Below, in pieces: positions 1-7,787 of a DNA stretch of 16,160 nt. Origin of the DNA: CAYJBH01 sp964370765 (lineage in GTDB: Bacteria; Bacillota; Clostridia; Oscillospirales; Ruminococcaceae). The number at the start of each line of letters is the position of its first letter. The stretch's first letter is position 1. The translations under genes and the position numbers were made by a program. The notes under the pieces are model-generated. The model was not told where the DNA came from. It made no database searches and saw nothing but the letters and a program-made list of their open reading frames with translations. The stretch covers positions 1-16,160 of the forward strand of contig CAYJKW010000050.1 of NCBI GenBank assembly GCA_964370765.1. The letters run 5' to 3'.

Positions 1-82
1 AAACCTCAACACCGCCCTCTTCGTTAATACGAATAGCGACGGTGCGTCGGTTACTGCGTTTTAAGCTGTAGCTGATAGCCAT
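1..82 (-). CDS. YgjP/DUF45-like metallopeptidase, N-terminal fragment (cut by window edge)
   Basis: Only the first 27 codons are in the window. The reading frame starts MAISYSLKRSNRRTVAIRIN and runs open to base 1. The pattern of a short beta strand, then K-R-S-x-R-R-T-x-A-(I/L)-x-(I/V) and a charged turn, is how YgjP-like (DUF45, SprT-related) zinc metallopeptidases usually begin. The HExxH site that would prove this lies outside the window. The ATG overlaps the stop of the preceding YjfB-like gene by one base (TAATG) and has no clear Shine-Dalgarno of its own, so translation is probably coupled. The family call rests on a short motif and is moderate; the existence of the frame is more certain. 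Confidence 0.6.
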   Translation of the reverse strand, partial: MAISYSLKRSNRRTVAIRINEEGGVEV

Positions 83-267
83 TATACACGCATATTGATT
101 GCGATCGTGTCGGTTGGCGGTGTTGTTGGCACTGCCGCCTCAGCCATCTGGATAATTGCAGCGCCCTGCTGTTCGGCCGTAGTCATAACATTTTTTGCCA
201 TGGCGATACCTACCGACTGCATTGTCTTGGCGATGCTCATATCGATGCTTAAGCTGCCTACATCCAT
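82..267 (-). CDS. YjfB-like putative motility protein (61 aa)
   Basis: This small protein matches the YjfB-like family (annotated in databases as putative motility protein). It has the typical M-D-(I/V)-x-x-L-S opening, a helix of the type S-x-A-x-x-x-x-x-V-x-I-A-x-x-K, then an A/Q-rich helix (residues about 28-45) and a P/T-rich tail. There is no signal peptide or membrane segment. The start is supported by AAGGAG about 8 nt upstream. It begins 15 nt after the amidase stop and its stop overlaps the next ATG by one base, so it sits in the middle of an operon. The function of the family is not established. The motility label comes from co-occurrence and should be treated as a name only, although an MCP gene elsewhere in the window fits a motile cell. 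Confidence 0.75.
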   Translation of the reverse strand: MDVGSLSIDMSIAKTMQSVGIAMAKNVMTTAEQQGAAIIQMAEAAVPTTPPTDTIAINMRV

Positions 268-282
268 AGTTGTTCTCCTTCC

Positions 283-2706
283 TTAGCCTGCAGTAGAGTG
301 TACCCTGTAAAATTCTTCTACCGCCCTACAAAATCCCTCTGCGGTACCATAGGTGGCAGATAGGACTCCGCTCTGGGAGTATAGGTCATCATACTCTACA
401 GGGTTTATCACGAACCCATACTCATAAAGTACCGACTGTGCGCCGGTTGAACGGGTTACGTAAAAATAATTATAGAAGTCGCCCCTGATTGCTCGGCCTG
501 TGTAGCCTGCAATATTCTCGGTCAATGCCTCGGAAAATGCTTTTGAGGTTTCTTCGAAATAGTAGCCCTCTATACCGGCGGCGGTGTTTCCATCACTGGT
601 AAGAGCTATGCTGTTATGGTGTATTGATAAAAAGAAGTGCGGTTTCTCGGTAAAGGATAGGGTGAGACGCTCCTGTAGTGTTAGGAACGTATCATCTGTC
701 CTTGTCATTATAACCTCGGCGCCAAGCTGTGTTAGCCGCTGTTCGAGTAGTAATGCGATGTTAAGATTAAGCTCTTTTTCGGTTGGTCCGGATATTCCAC
801 CCGCAATGCCGGGTGCACCGGTATCCTGATCACCATGTCCTGCATCTATCATTATTGTAAATCCGTCTAACGGCAGGCCGGTTGGTTGTGTAGGTGCAGC
901 AACAAGATCGATATTAAGCAGGCCATCCGTGTATTCTACATAATGTCCCCACACAGGGTTTTGGGAGGATAATGTTAAGGTTAGTACGGTACGAGTATCA
1001 ACCGTTTCGATTGTTATATCATCTACAAGGGTACTGGATGACTTAAAGGATTCTAATGTAGTTAGTGCCGATGAAAAATCGACATCATACATTGTAAATA
1101 TAAGCTGGTTGCCCAACCTCTCGTCATAGACAGCAGGTGCCCCAAGCCCTGTAAAACCTATAATCTCCCCGCCATCGTAGGCTGTTGCGGTTAACCCTTC
1201 ACATACCAAGGAGGTAGGTCCTGTTGCCTTTGTGTTGTATGCCATTACCCAGTCGCCACTGCTCATCTGGTATGCATAGGTTGTTTTGCCACTGCGGGTG
1301 GTAAGCTCATTCCCCACAACCTCGAACACTGCGCCCTGCCTTAGGGTCTCGGATATATTGCCATCACTTGATGCATCGCTAAGGGCAGATGCTATCGGCT
1401 CGACAATTTCTACCGATACACCCTCGTTCGCCTTCTGTGTTCCATCATGCTGGGTAGTGCTACTGCCGCTGGATGTATAGCTGTATCGCTCAATCTCGGC
1501 TGTGACGGTTGCATCCCCTTGTGTAAACGTAAAGGTGTTATCACCCATATCAAGCGATACAAGAACGCCAAAACTACCGGAGCTAGATAACCTTGTAATC
1601 TCGGCACCGTCCATATAAAGTGGCTGTGTTGGGTCAGAAAGGCCCATTATATAACAATTTTCTGATGTCTGGCGTAGATTGCCGCTGGCTGGGTTTGTAA
1701 GCTGAAGCTCGGTTGAAAGGGTGTATTGTGCTACAGCTAGCTGTTGTTGCGGCTGTGCAGTAACCGATAGTTTTGCAACCACAGCCGGATCCATATCGCC
1801 ATATATTCCAAAAACTGCACCGCTATAGCTATCTATGCTGTTATAGCTGAACAGGGCATAGTCGAACTGTGCATCGGATAGCCCGTCCGGAACGGCATAA
1901 AGGGCTACATCGGGCATTATTGAAGCTGCTTCGCCTAGAATTTGGGCATTTAGTAGGGCAAAATCTGCATATCCTGCCGAAAAAAGATCGCCGGGGATTA
2001 TACCGATACTGCGCCCGTTAAGCTTGTCTGATACATTGGTTAGCAGAAGTTCTATAGCCGGGCTGTCAACCTCGGTGATATTGCTTAATGCAATTGCGGA
2101 TATAGAATAGTGGTGTATTAGTGCATCAAGGGTTTGGGTTGCAACCTCGGCATACCGCTCATCGGATGGGCTGTATCGGCCCCCGACAACATCGGCATCA
2201 ATACTAAGTTCATCTGCGCCGTAAAGGTCTACAACCGCAACGGTGGCTATGCCCTGCTGTGCAGCGGCGGTGCTTATCTCGTGAAGGGGATCGTAGCCGT
2301 TAAATGGTGATTCAAAATTCTTATCGGTATATGCTACACTCTCGCCCGATTTGGCGTATAAAAATATGGTGTTTATACCATTTGTAGTGCAATAGTCTAT
2401 CAGCTGTGTTGTTACAGGCTGCATATCCTCCTCCTGTGCACCAAGCTGATATAGGTTGAACGGGTCAACAAATATACCGCCCACTATATCTTCCCCGATA
2501 AAGGGGTCGGTGGCTGCACGGTTATCACGTTGCCATTGCGTTATAATAGGGAATAATATCACTATTAGTATAGACAATATTGTTACAGCAAGCAAAACCC
2601 CTATAACTGCAAGAATAATAGGTTTAGGATTTTGTTTGTTGCCGTTGTTAGGTTTGGTTTTCTTTGGCGTTGGTGCCTTGTAAGCCTTATATGGGCTGTA
2701 TTTCAT
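283..2706 (-). CDS. Membrane-anchored N-acetylmuramoyl-L-alanine amidase with large N-terminal region (807 aa)
   Basis: This enzyme should cut the bond between N-acetylmuramic acid and L-alanine in peptidoglycan on the outer face of the membrane. A basic cytoplasmic N-terminus (K/P-rich, residues 1-28) precedes one membrane segment (about 29-53). Residues about 74-310 resemble a degenerate glycoside-hydrolase-like (GHL10/DUF4015-type) barrel. About 335-410 look like a beta-sandwich ('LSDPTQPLYMDGAEI' followed by 'GDNTFTFTQGD'), and about 450-600 like SH3/AMIN-type beta modules. The C-terminal Amidase_3 domain (about 614-803) keeps all expected metal and catalytic residues: DAGHG (His624), Glu643 in TEKELNLN, His696 in SIHHN and Glu762 in LYEYGF. 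It overlaps the upstream ECF-S-like gene by 20 nt, which indicates an operon. The catalytic call is strong; the roles of the N-terminal modules are inferred from fold-like patterns. Confidence 0.9.
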   Translation of the reverse strand: MKYSPYKAYKAPTPKKTKPNNGNKQNPKPIILAVIGVLLAVTILSILIVILFPIITQWQRDNRAATDPFIGEDIVGGIFVDPFNLYQLGAQEEDMQPVTTQLIDYCTTNGINTIFLYAKSGESVAYTDKNFESPFNGYDPLHEISTAAAQQGIATVAVVDLYGADELSIDADVVGGRYSPSDERYAEVATQTLDALIHHYSISAIALSNITEVDSPAIELLLTNVSDKLNGRSIGIIPGDLFSAGYADFALLNAQILGEAASIMPDVALYAVPDGLSDAQFDYALFSYNSIDSYSGAVFGIYGDMDPAVVAKLSVTAQPQQQLAVAQYTLSTELQLTNPASGNLRQTSENCYIMGLSDPTQPLYMDGAEITRLSSSGSFGVLVSLDMGDNTFTFTQGDATVTAEIERYSYTSSGSSTTQHDGTQKANEGVSVEIVEPIASALSDASSDGNISETLRQGAVFEVVGNELTTRSGKTTYAYQMSSGDWVMAYNTKATGPTSLVCEGLTATAYDGGEIIGFTGLGAPAVYDERLGNQLIFTMYDVDFSSALTTLESFKSSSTLVDDITIETVDTRTVLTLTLSSQNPVWGHYVEYTDGLLNIDLVAAPTQPTGLPLDGFTIMIDAGHGDQDTGAPGIAGGISGPTEKELNLNIALLLEQRLTQLGAEVIMTRTDDTFLTLQERLTLSFTEKPHFFLSIHHNSIALTSDGNTAAGIEGYYFEETSKAFSEALTENIAGYTGRAIRGDFYNYFYVTRSTGAQSVLYEYGFVINPVEYDDLYSQSGVLSATYGTAEGFCRAVEEFYRVHSTAG

Positions 2707-3235
2707 TATGTTTTCCTATAATTAACTTGTATAAAGTAGCCGCCGTTACTCCCAGTATGCTTCCGACTAGTGCGGTTATAAGTTGTGTGGGGCCAAATAG
2801 CTGGGTAAAAGTTTGTTGTGAAATCTGTGACAGGTCAAATATTGTAGGGGCAATCTCTACCGCTGCAAAATACTGTATGAAGTATTTTAAAATTGCTGCA
2901 CCCAACATCGGTGTTAGGTATAAAAATGGTTTTATGCTATGCTCTATCACGCCGGGTGCAATGTGCAATACCAGAACATACATTATGTTTGCCATGCAAA
3001 TCGCAACATAAAAGGGAAGAACAAACAGCTGGTTAAACACTAGAACTGCAATTGGCGCTATAACTGCAACGCCAAGGCCGTAAAACATTCCTAATGTACA
3101 GGTAGCAAGTGCAATAATAAAATTAATAGCCGAATCGCTCACATGTTGACCGATTTTGTCGTTAAACATTACCACTACAAACAATACTACAACATATATT
3201 ATGCAGATAATCAGCTTTTTATGTTGTATCTTCAT
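2687..3235 (-). CDS. ECF transporter S-component-like integral membrane protein (182 aa)
   Basis: The protein has about six hydrophobic helices and the size of an ECF S component, which binds a vitamin or similar substrate in the membrane and works with a shared EcfA/A'/T module. The segment 'LGMFYGLGVAVIAPI' followed by a conserved-looking M-A-N region, and the late 'TALVGSILGVTAATLYKLI' helix, fit that family. The substrate cannot be told. No energising ATPases are adjacent, which is normal for group II S components. The start has GGAG 7 nt upstream (GGAGAGTAAATG) and lies just below a strong minus-strand promoter. The 3' end overlaps the amidase gene by 20 nt. It could instead be an unrelated small membrane protein acting with the amidase. 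Confidence 0.6.
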   Translation of the reverse strand: MKIQHKKLIICIIYVVVLFVVVMFNDKIGQHVSDSAINFIIALATCTLGMFYGLGVAVIAPIAVLVFNQLFVLPFYVAICMANIMYVLVLHIAPGVIEHSIKPFLYLTPMLGAAILKYFIQYFAAVEIAPTIFDLSQISQQTFTQLFGPTQLITALVGSILGVTAATLYKLIIGKHNEIQPI

Positions 3236-3252
3236 TTACTCTCCGTTTGCTA

Positions 3253-3281
3253 TTGCCTTTTCACAGATATTATACTATAAT
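3253..3281 (+). promoter_or_regulatory. Sigma-A-type promoter for the TcaA/YvbJ-like gene
   Basis: TTGCCT (3253-3258), a 17-base spacer and a perfect TATAAT (3276-3281) lie about 75 bases upstream of the ATG at 3355. The start point would be near 3288. The two opposing -10 boxes are separated by a single base, so RNA polymerase probably cannot occupy both promoters at once. Confidence 0.75.
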
Positions 3282-3297
3282 TATTGTTAATTGGCAA
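3269..3297 (-). promoter_or_regulatory. Sigma-A-type promoter for the ECF-S/amidase operon
   Basis: On the minus strand, TTGCCA (3297-3292) is separated by exactly 17 bases from a perfect TATAAT (3274-3269). Transcription would start near 3262, about 27 bases above the ATG at 3235. It overlaps the plus-strand promoter almost completely. Confidence 0.75.
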
Positions 3298-3354
3298 CGT
3301 ATATATAATAAAAAAACAGCAATACTTTTTTTAGCAACAATACATGAGGTGATA

Positions 3355-4653
3355 ATGCAGTGCCCAAGATGTGGTAAAAAAAATAACGACGACCAGTTCT
3401 TTTGTAACAACTGTGGTAGCCAGTTTGAAAAAAATGAGGTGGACGCGCGCCAACTCTTTGAAAATATAGAGATGAAAGCCGGAACATTATCGGATAACAC
3501 CACCCCGCCCGTAAGGGAAGAAACAGTTAAAAGGGAGTCGGGGCAACCCCGCAGGGAACCACGTAAAACAAAGAAAGGTCGTTTAACAATACCTTTTCTT
3601 GCACTACTATCGATAATAACATCGCTTTTAATTGCATCGGGTTATATGGTGTTGACAAATAATCAGACTGCGGCAATTAACCGTTTTGCAGCAGCATTAG
3701 TAGCACAGGATGTACAGGCGATAAGAGAAACCACAGTTTTTAACGGAATCGAACCTACAGACGATGAACTTTTAGATATGGCGGCGGCATTAGATGAGGA
3801 TGAGGTTAAGACATTAAAATCCCAGCTAAACGATGGCGAGTCGAGGGATTATTCATCCTTTTCAATAGTTGAACAGCCGCTTACATGGCCGTTTAAAAAA
3901 CATCTAGTTAGTGTTACAGAGGCGAGGATTGCGATAGACGGTTTAATACAGGGTGTTGCAATAACGGTAAACAGCATTCCGGTAACGGCGACATACAGTG
4001 ATAACATAACAATTGTTTCAGGACTTGTTCCGGGACAGTATGTCCTTGAGTTTGGAGAATCGGGTTATGATCCGGCAACCGTCGTTAGCTTTAAGCTAGA
4101 TGGCGAGCCGATACAGGTAACAGCATCAGGCCCGATAGTCCTTCCCGAAGAAACCCCAGAACCACAGCCACAGCCGGAACCAGAACCGGAGCCGGAACCA
4201 GAGCCGGAACCCGATTCCGAACCGCAAAATGCGAATGATCAGCTGTTTAGCGATCTTGCCGATACGGCTTTTGGCCATTACAACTCCTATCTGCAATCCC
4301 AGACTGCAGAGGATATGACCCTGTTACAATATGCTACCCTAACGGCTATAGCGGATGCAGAGCAACGCCTTGAAAGTTATAACCGCGGTAACATATTTAC
4401 CCTTGTTAGTATGACGGTAGACACTGGAACAATAACAATCTACGATCATGGTGAGCAGACACGGGCAGATGTGCTTGCTAATGTTACCTTTAATTCATCC
4501 TCCAAGGAGGATCCGCAGACTATTACGACCGTTAACGACAATATCATATTTACACTGATATTTCAGCCGGACGGAAGCTGGCTTGTAGAAAGCCGAAATC
4601 CAACCGATAGAACGATAGGGGAGACGGTGAAAAATTATACCGTGACAGAGTAG
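3355..4653 (+). CDS. Zinc-ribbon, single-pass membrane protein of TcaA/YvbJ type (432 aa)
   Basis: A zinc ribbon opens the protein (Cys3, Cys6, Cys17, Cys20: CPRCGKKN and CNNCG). A charged linker, one membrane helix (about 77-100) and a large extracytoplasmic part follow. Outside the membrane there is an alpha/beta segment (about 104-185), a beta-rich PEGA-like segment (about 190-250), a Pro-Glu repeat stalk (about 268-290) and an NTF2-like C-terminal domain (about 295-415). This order matches the TcaA/YvbJ family of Gram-positive envelope proteins, some of which affect glycopeptide sensitivity; the specific role here is unknown. I chose the ATG at 3355 because GAGGTGAT precedes it and the zinc ribbon starts there. 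An upstream in-frame TTG at 3247 lies inside the promoter and would add an implausible 36 residues. Confidence 0.75.
   Translation: MQCPRCGKKNNDDQFFCNNCGSQFEKNEVDARQLFENIEMKAGTLSDNTTPPVREETVKRESGQPRREPRKTKKGRLTIPFLALLSIITSLLIASGYMVLTNNQTAAINRFAAALVAQDVQAIRETTVFNGIEPTDDELLDMAAALDEDEVKTLKSQLNDGESRDYSSFSIVEQPLTWPFKKHLVSVTEARIAIDGLIQGVAITVNSIPVTATYSDNITIVSGLVPGQYVLEFGESGYDPATVVSFKLDGEPIQVTASGPIVLPEETPEPQPQPEPEPEPEPEPEPDSEPQNANDQLFSDLADTAFGHYNSYLQSQTAEDMTLLQYATLTAIADAEQRLESYNRGNIFTLVSMTVDTGTITIYDHGEQTRADVLANVTFNSSSKEDPQTITTVNDNIIFTLIFQPDGSWLVESRNPTDRTIGETVKNYTVTE
4156..4224 (+). repeat. Pro-Glu coding repeat (extracellular stalk)
   Basis: Alternating proline and glutamate or glutamine codons (CCA/CCG with GAA/GAG/CAG) encode residues about 268-290 of the TcaA-like protein. 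Such stretches form stiff, extended spacers and their DNA is prone to length change by slippage. It probably holds the C-terminal domain away from the membrane. Confidence 0.8.
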
Positions 4654-4657
4654 GGGA

Positions 4658-4687
4658 TTGAAAATTCGAGCCAAGGGGTGCTAACAT
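4658..4687 (+). promoter_or_regulatory. Possible weak promoter ahead of proS
   Basis: TTGAAA (4658-4663), an 18-base spacer and TAACAT (4682-4687) fall in the 80-base gap between the TcaA-like gene and proS. The gap has no terminator and is too short for a T-box leader, so proS may also be read from the upstream promoter. Confidence 0.3.
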
Positions 4688-4733
4688 AGTGCCGATACCA
4701 ATAGAAATTAAAAAGAAAGGTTATAGATAAGAT

Positions 4734-6455
4734 ATGAAATTAGCAAATTTAGTAGGCGAGCGATTTAAAGAGAGGCCCTCTGACTGTGTGATAGAGAGCC
4801 ATGCTCTCATGGTTAGGGGGGGGTACATAAAATATGTAGCCAGCGGAATATATTCATCCTATACACCGCTTAAAAGAATAGCAAGAAAGATAGAGCAGAT
4901 TATCCGTGAGGAGATGGATAGGATAGATGGACAGGAGGTAAGTTTTCCTGTTGTTCTTCCGGCATCCCTATGGGAGGAATCCGGCCGTTATCAAAGTGTA
5001 GGTAGCGAGCTTATGCGACTTAGTGACCGTAGCGGTGGAGAGTATGTGCTTGGAATGACCCATGAGGAAGCGGCTGTTCAGCTTGTGCGTGAGTATGGAC
5101 AGGGTTGTTCTAAATACCCATTTATGATCTACCAGATACAGACGAAATTCCGTGATGAAGCACGCCCAAGGGGTGGCCTTATCCGTGTTCGTGAGTTTAC
5201 TATGAAGGACGCATACTCCTTCCATACATCACAACAGGATTTAGAGCAGTACTATGATAGATGCCACAAGGCATACGAGCGTATCTATGCTCGTGCCGGC
5301 ATTGACAACGTTATCTCGGTTGCCTCTGATTCCGGCATGATGGGCGGTAGCCTGTCCCATGAATTTATGCTGTTAACCCCGGTAGGGGAGGACACTATCG
5401 TGAGCTGTCCCTGTGGATACAGTGCAAACATGGAGGCTGCACAGACAGTTTTAGAGAATACAAAGGATACGGAATCAAAACCACTTGAGCTTGTACATAC
5501 CCCCGAGATGACAACGATAGAGGATGTGTGTTCCTTCCTTAAAACAACACAGGATAAAAGTGCGAAGGCGGTAGTATACCAGATGGTAGAGGATAACAGC
5601 TATGTTATACTGTTTATTCGTGGCGATTATGAGGTTAACGAGGCAAAGCTAAAACGTGTGCTGGGTGGGGAATTTTACCCTGCAGTCATAGATGAAAACT
5701 GTGGCATTGTTGCCGGATTTATAGGTGCACACGATCTAAAGGCGGATTGCCGTGTGCTGTTCGACCTAACGCTAAAGAATACAAACAACCTTGTTTGTGG
5801 AGCTAATAAGGTTGACTACCACTACAAGGGCTTTGATATAGATCGTGATGTCCCGGGTGATATAGCGTATGTAGATGTATCTAAGGTACAGCAGGGCGGG
5901 ATCTGCCCGGCCTGTAAAAAACAGTCGCTTGAGATAAGCCGTGGTATCGAGGTAGGCAACATATTCCAGCTTGGCACAAAATACTCTAAATCGATGGGCA
6001 TGACATACCTTGACGAGAACGGTGATACACAGTATCCGATAATGGGGTGTTACGGTATAGGTGTAGGTCGCCTTGCCGCATCAGTTTGTGAGGCAAGCCA
6101 CGATGATTACGGCCCGATATGGCCGATGGCTATCGCCCCATGGCAGGTGCACATATGTGCTGTTAGACCGGATGATGAAATGGTTAAAGCAACAGCGGAT
6201 GAGCTTTATGAAACACTTAAAGATAATGGCATAGAGGTTATCTATGATGAGCGTGCAGTATCTGCCGGTGTTATGTTTAGCGATGCCGACCTGCTTGGTG
6301 TACCACTTAGGGTAATAGTGAGCCCACGCAACCTAAAGGAAGATAGCTGTGAGGTAGTAAGCCGCGACAAAAAAATCTCGAAGAAGGTTGGAAAAACAGC
6401 CTGTGCCGATGAGGTAATAAAGATGGTTCAGGAGATGCTGGCAACAGCAAAGTAA
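4734..6455 (+). CDS. proS: Prolyl-tRNA synthetase, bacterial type with editing domain (573 aa)
   Basis: This cytoplasmic enzyme charges tRNA-Pro with proline using ATP. The class II core shows the dimer-interface region (about 25-75), the THEE loop (109-112), motif 2 FRDEARPRGG (139-148) and motif 3 GCYGIGVGR (438-446). The editing insertion (about 224-405), which clears Ala-tRNA-Pro, is present, with a lysine at 278 placed like the conserved editing-site lysine. Cysteine pairs CPCG (225-228) and CPAC (391-394) flank it. The C-terminal anticodon-binding domain (about 466-570) has the usual D-E-R and G-V-x-F-x-D-A-D-L-L-G-x-P-L-R pattern. The length of about 570 aa is standard for the bacterial form. 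The ribosome binding site is modest (AAAGG, rather far upstream). An intrinsic terminator follows. Confidence 0.97.
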   Translation: MKLANLVGERFKERPSDCVIESHALMVRGGYIKYVASGIYSSYTPLKRIARKIEQIIREEMDRIDGQEVSFPVVLPASLWEESGRYQSVGSELMRLSDRSGGEYVLGMTHEEAAVQLVREYGQGCSKYPFMIYQIQTKFRDEARPRGGLIRVREFTMKDAYSFHTSQQDLEQYYDRCHKAYERIYARAGIDNVISVASDSGMMGGSLSHEFMLLTPVGEDTIVSCPCGYSANMEAAQTVLENTKDTESKPLELVHTPEMTTIEDVCSFLKTTQDKSAKAVVYQMVEDNSYVILFIRGDYEVNEAKLKRVLGGEFYPAVIDENCGIVAGFIGAHDLKADCRVLFDLTLKNTNNLVCGANKVDYHYKGFDIDRDVPGDIAYVDVSKVQQGGICPACKKQSLEISRGIEVGNIFQLGTKYSKSMGMTYLDENGDTQYPIMGCYGIGVGRLAASVCEASHDDYGPIWPMAIAPWQVHICAVRPDDEMVKATADELYETLKDNGIEVIYDERAVSAGVMFSDADLLGVPLRVIVSPRNLKEDSCEVVSRDKKISKKVGKTACADEVIKMVQEMLATAK

Positions 6456-6508
6456 CTCCCAAACCACCATTGATTTTTATCGGTATGATCTATTAATATT
6501 TTATCCTT

Positions 6509-6547
6509 AAGCCATCAAACTCGTTATGCGTTTTTGATGGCTTTTAT
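6509..6547 (+). terminator. Rho-independent terminator of proS
   Basis: AAGCCATCAAA (6509-6519) pairs perfectly with TTTGATGGCTT (6533-6543), and the T run continues in TTTATT on the plus strand. The right arm lies inside the last codons of the convergent permease gene. The minus-strand reading has no clean U-run right after the stem, so it mainly serves proS. Confidence 0.8.
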
Positions 6548-7774
6548 TAGTGCCGGCAGCTTTAACGGCGTACCGTACATAAGCACCCCTGCGCGGTAGA
6601 TTTTTGCGGTAATTACACCCATTAACAGTACCGTTGCTATTAGGATAGCTACACTAATTGCAATCTCTATTCCTGTGACCTCGCCCATAGATATCCTTAC
6701 AAACATTGCAAATGGAGAGGAGAAGGGGATAAAGGACAGTACCTTGATAAGCATGCCGTTTACACCGCCCCCTATAACTCCGGTCATAGAAAAGTTTACA
6801 AGCAAGAATGTACCGATAAAGGGTAGCATCGCCGGTGTAAGTGCCGAGTTGACCTCCTCTAGTTTAGACACAAGTGATCCTAACGCACCAAACATCATTG
6901 CATAGATCAAAAACCCAAGGATACAGAATAGCAATGCATAAAGTACAATATCAAACGGCATAGCAAATATAGATGTTATAAAGGGGTTATTGTGATAATC
7001 AACATTAACCTGATACAACACAAAAGCCGAAAGAACGATTATACAAAACTGCCCAACACAGGCGGCCGATGTGCCCAGTATCTTGCCGAACATTAAATTT
7101 TTTGCATCGGCACTGGTGATTAACATCTCCATAGCACGGGAACTTTTTTCGGTGGCCACCGATACAGCAATAACACTGCCGTAGGAGATAACTAATATAT
7201 ATAGTACAAACATTAAGATATAGCTGTAAAAAAAGTTTTGAGTTTGATCGTTGCCGGTTGTAACTACATTGCCGACAACCTCAAAGGCTAGGATATCTCC
7301 TGCCTGTGTGGCTGATATTCCGGCCTGCTCAAAAGAATGTAGTCGGTAGTGCTGGGTTAGCACATCCTCTATTATCATAACCTTGTTGTCCATAAGCTCT
7401 AACGTTGGCAGGATGACGGTATAGCTATTCATACCATCTATCATTAATGCACCGTCATACGCTCCGGTATCTACCATCTCGTTGATCGATGATAAATCCT
7501 GATTGTCTACCGTAAAGTTAACACCGGGGAGTGCGGAGGACAAAAGTGTTAATATTTCCTGACTATCGGTGCCGGATGTATCTACAAACAAAAAATCTGA
7601 ACTTTCTTCGGGTTCGTTGGTTGTATCAAATGCCTGCTCGAATAAGCCCGACACCCTTGGGAAAAATAGCACTCCGGCAATTACGATTACAAAAACAAGT
7701 GTTGTGATAATAAATGATTTTTGCTTGTAAAAGGCAGAAAACTCAAATGCAAATATATTAAAAAATTGTCTCAT
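6524..7774 (-). CDS. ABC-2 type transporter permease, NatB-like (416 aa)
   Basis: This is the membrane subunit of an ABC exporter that pairs with the ATPase encoded just upstream. One membrane helix (about 20-38) is followed by a large extracytoplasmic domain (about 40-180) and five more helices (about 181-205, 232-254, 273-297, 312-334, 369-391). The motif 'VATEKSSRAMEMLITS' (206-221) after the second helix, and the ending 'YRAGVLMYG', are hallmarks of the NatB/ABC2_membrane_3 group, which includes sodium, peptide and antibiotic exporters. The start has AAAGGAG 6 nt upstream (AAAGGAGATTAGATG) and lies 13 nt after the ATPase stop. The substrate is unknown. The regulatory genes in the same operon suggest inducible export or self-protection. 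Confidence 0.88.
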   Translation of the reverse strand: MRQFFNIFAFEFSAFYKQKSFIITTLVFVIVIAGVLFFPRVSGLFEQAFDTTNEPEESSDFLFVDTSGTDSQEILTLLSSALPGVNFTVDNQDLSSINEMVDTGAYDGALMIDGMNSYTVILPTLELMDNKVMIIEDVLTQHYRLHSFEQAGISATQAGDILAFEVVGNVVTTGNDQTQNFFYSYILMFVLYILVISYGSVIAVSVATEKSSRAMEMLITSADAKNLMFGKILGTSAACVGQFCIIVLSAFVLYQVNVDYHNNPFITSIFAMPFDIVLYALLFCILGFLIYAMMFGALGSLVSKLEEVNSALTPAMLPFIGTFLLVNFSMTGVIGGGVNGMLIKVLSFIPFSSPFAMFVRISMGEVTGIEIAISVAILIATVLLMGVITAKIYRAGVLMYGTPLKLPALIKAIKNA

Positions 7775-7787
7775 CTAATCTCCTTTT

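Noticed and set aside
3247..3354. N-terminal extension of the zinc-ribbon protein from an upstream TTG
   Set aside because: It would be translated from within the promoter and lacks a ribosome binding site. The ATG at 3355 has GAGGTGAT and begins the zinc ribbon.
4654..4733. T-box or other riboswitch ahead of proS
   Set aside because: The gap is only 80 bases, has no terminator/antiterminator pair and no T-box core sequence was seen.
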